This document shows positions 12,684-13,104 of a stretch of DNA of 13,104 nucleotides, in pieces. The position numbers and the translations under genes are program-made. The DNA comes from AC-51 sp036265325 (lineage in GTDB: Bacteria > Actinomycetota > UBA4738 > HRBIN12): NCBI GenBank assembly GCA_036265325.1, contig DATAPH010000042.1, positions 1 through 13,104 on the forward strand, given 5' to 3'. The notes beneath the pieces were generated by a model. That model had not been told where the DNA came from. It saw nothing but the letters and a program-made list of their open reading frames with translations, and did no database searches. Every line of letters starts with the position of its first letter. The stretch's first letter is position 1.

Positions 12684-12850
12684 CGATCGGCCCCTCTCTT
12701 CGACTGATGGGACCAGCCTCGGGGCAGCGTGCGCTCACGCGCAACGGGAGCGACCGGAGCGTCATGGAGCCGTCACCGTCGCGCAACACCGGACACACTG
12801 TCGCCGTATCCACGCGACGTGAGCGCGTCTGCTAGACCGCTGCGAGGTTC

Positions 12851-13093
12851 TCAGGCGTCGTCGTCCGCGTCTGGCGGATCCCACGCATCATCGTCGCTGT
12901 CGACGTTGTAGGGACCGCGACGACCATGCTCGCGAAACTCGCTGTTCGCGCCGTCGTCCTTCTGCCGGTAGTCCTTCTCGGGGTCACCGGTGGTCGTCGT
13001 CCGCGGAAGGCGACGCTGCGGATCGTCGGTCGGACGATGTTCGTCCTTGGCGTTCTCGGAAGTGGGGTCGCCGGTCGGCTCTTGAATCGTCAT
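12851..13093 (-). CDS. Short acidic, probably disordered hypothetical protein
   Basis: An 80-residue ORF rich in Asp, Pro, Arg, Thr and Gly, with almost no hydrophobic residues and an acidic tail (DSDDDAWDPPDADDDA). No domain, signal peptide or membrane segment is visible. Sequence such as GDPEKDYRQKDDGAN followed by EFREHGRRGPYN looks like a soluble, intrinsically disordered protein rather than random translation. The alternative plus-strand frames are no more coding-like. The ATG at 13093 has no clear ribosome binding site within the 11 bases still in the window, so the true start could lie beyond it. It lies 167 bases upstream of the radical SAM gene on the same strand. The function is unknown and it could be a spurious ORF. 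Confidence 0.5.
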   Translation of the reverse strand: MTIQEPTGDPTSENAKDEHRPTDDPQRRLPRTTTTGDPEKDYRQKDDGANSEFREHGRRGPYNVDSDDDAWDPPDADDDA

Positions 13094-13104
13094 GGATGCT
13101 CGGG

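Noticed and set aside
12684..12850. Possible regulatory RNA or operator in the 167-base gap; 9-bp inverted repeat GCGCTCACG (12731-12739) / CGTGAGCGC (12818-12826)
   Set aside because: The repeat arms are 78 bases apart and short for GC-rich DNA. There is no U-tract, no start-codon linkage and no further support, so chance is the better explanation.

Overview
The window is a dense, GC-rich stretch of a bacterial chromosome, almost certainly from an actinomycete-type (Actinomycetota) organism. The grounds are the very high third-position GC, the frequent GTG starts, the 1-8 nt stop/start overlaps, and a small zinc-binding family (the so-called ATP/GTP-binding proteins) that is typical of that phylum. 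The class cannot be fixed from this sequence. I see no tRNA, rRNA, CRISPR array, transposase or integrase; this is chromosomal backbone rather than an island. No stretch longer than 300 bases lacks a gene.

Left part (1-3719, all minus strand): the NAD de novo operon nadC-nadA-nadB, read right to left with overlapping ends, followed by the 5' end of a class I DAHP synthase gene (aroF) cut by the window edge. Between nadB and aroF lies the most striking element. It is an unlisted 17-codon leader ORF (391-338) with consecutive Trp-Phe-Phe-Tyr codons, followed by mutually exclusive RNA structures that include a 9-bp GC-rich hairpin. This has the layout of a ribosome-mediated attenuator sensing the three aromatic amino acids. 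A promoter-like TTGCCA-N17-CACCAT would start the transcript at the leader's own ATG.

Middle (3780-8369): a plus-strand PaaI-type hotdog thioesterase converges with a minus-strand three-gene cluster of a HicB-like/helix-turn-helix protein, a histidine phosphatase and an SCP2-like lipid-binding protein. An imperfect 15-bp direct repeat with 17-bp period sits in front of the regulator. To its right are a secreted copper lysyl oxidase-family protein with an ECF-sigma-like promoter, a 54-codon zinc-ribbon protein, a second small zinc-binding protein and an alpha/beta-hydrolase, all on the minus strand.

Right part (8389-13093): plus-strand DUF72 protein, a phosphoesterase lipoprotein (phospholipase C/acid phosphatase family) and a dihydrofolate reductase-like protein. 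Converging on the last with a 40-nt overlap is a cobalamin-binding-type radical SAM enzyme. A short acidic, disordered-looking protein closes the window.

Several genes (leader peptide, thioesterase, HTH gene, DUF72, DHFR-like) have no Shine-Dalgarno sequence but a -10-like hexamer 6-7 nt before the start codon, which suggests leaderless mRNAs are common here. Exported activities (lysyl oxidase, phosphoesterase lipoprotein) share the window with lipid-related genes (SCP2, thioesterase), but the sequence does not prove that these act together.
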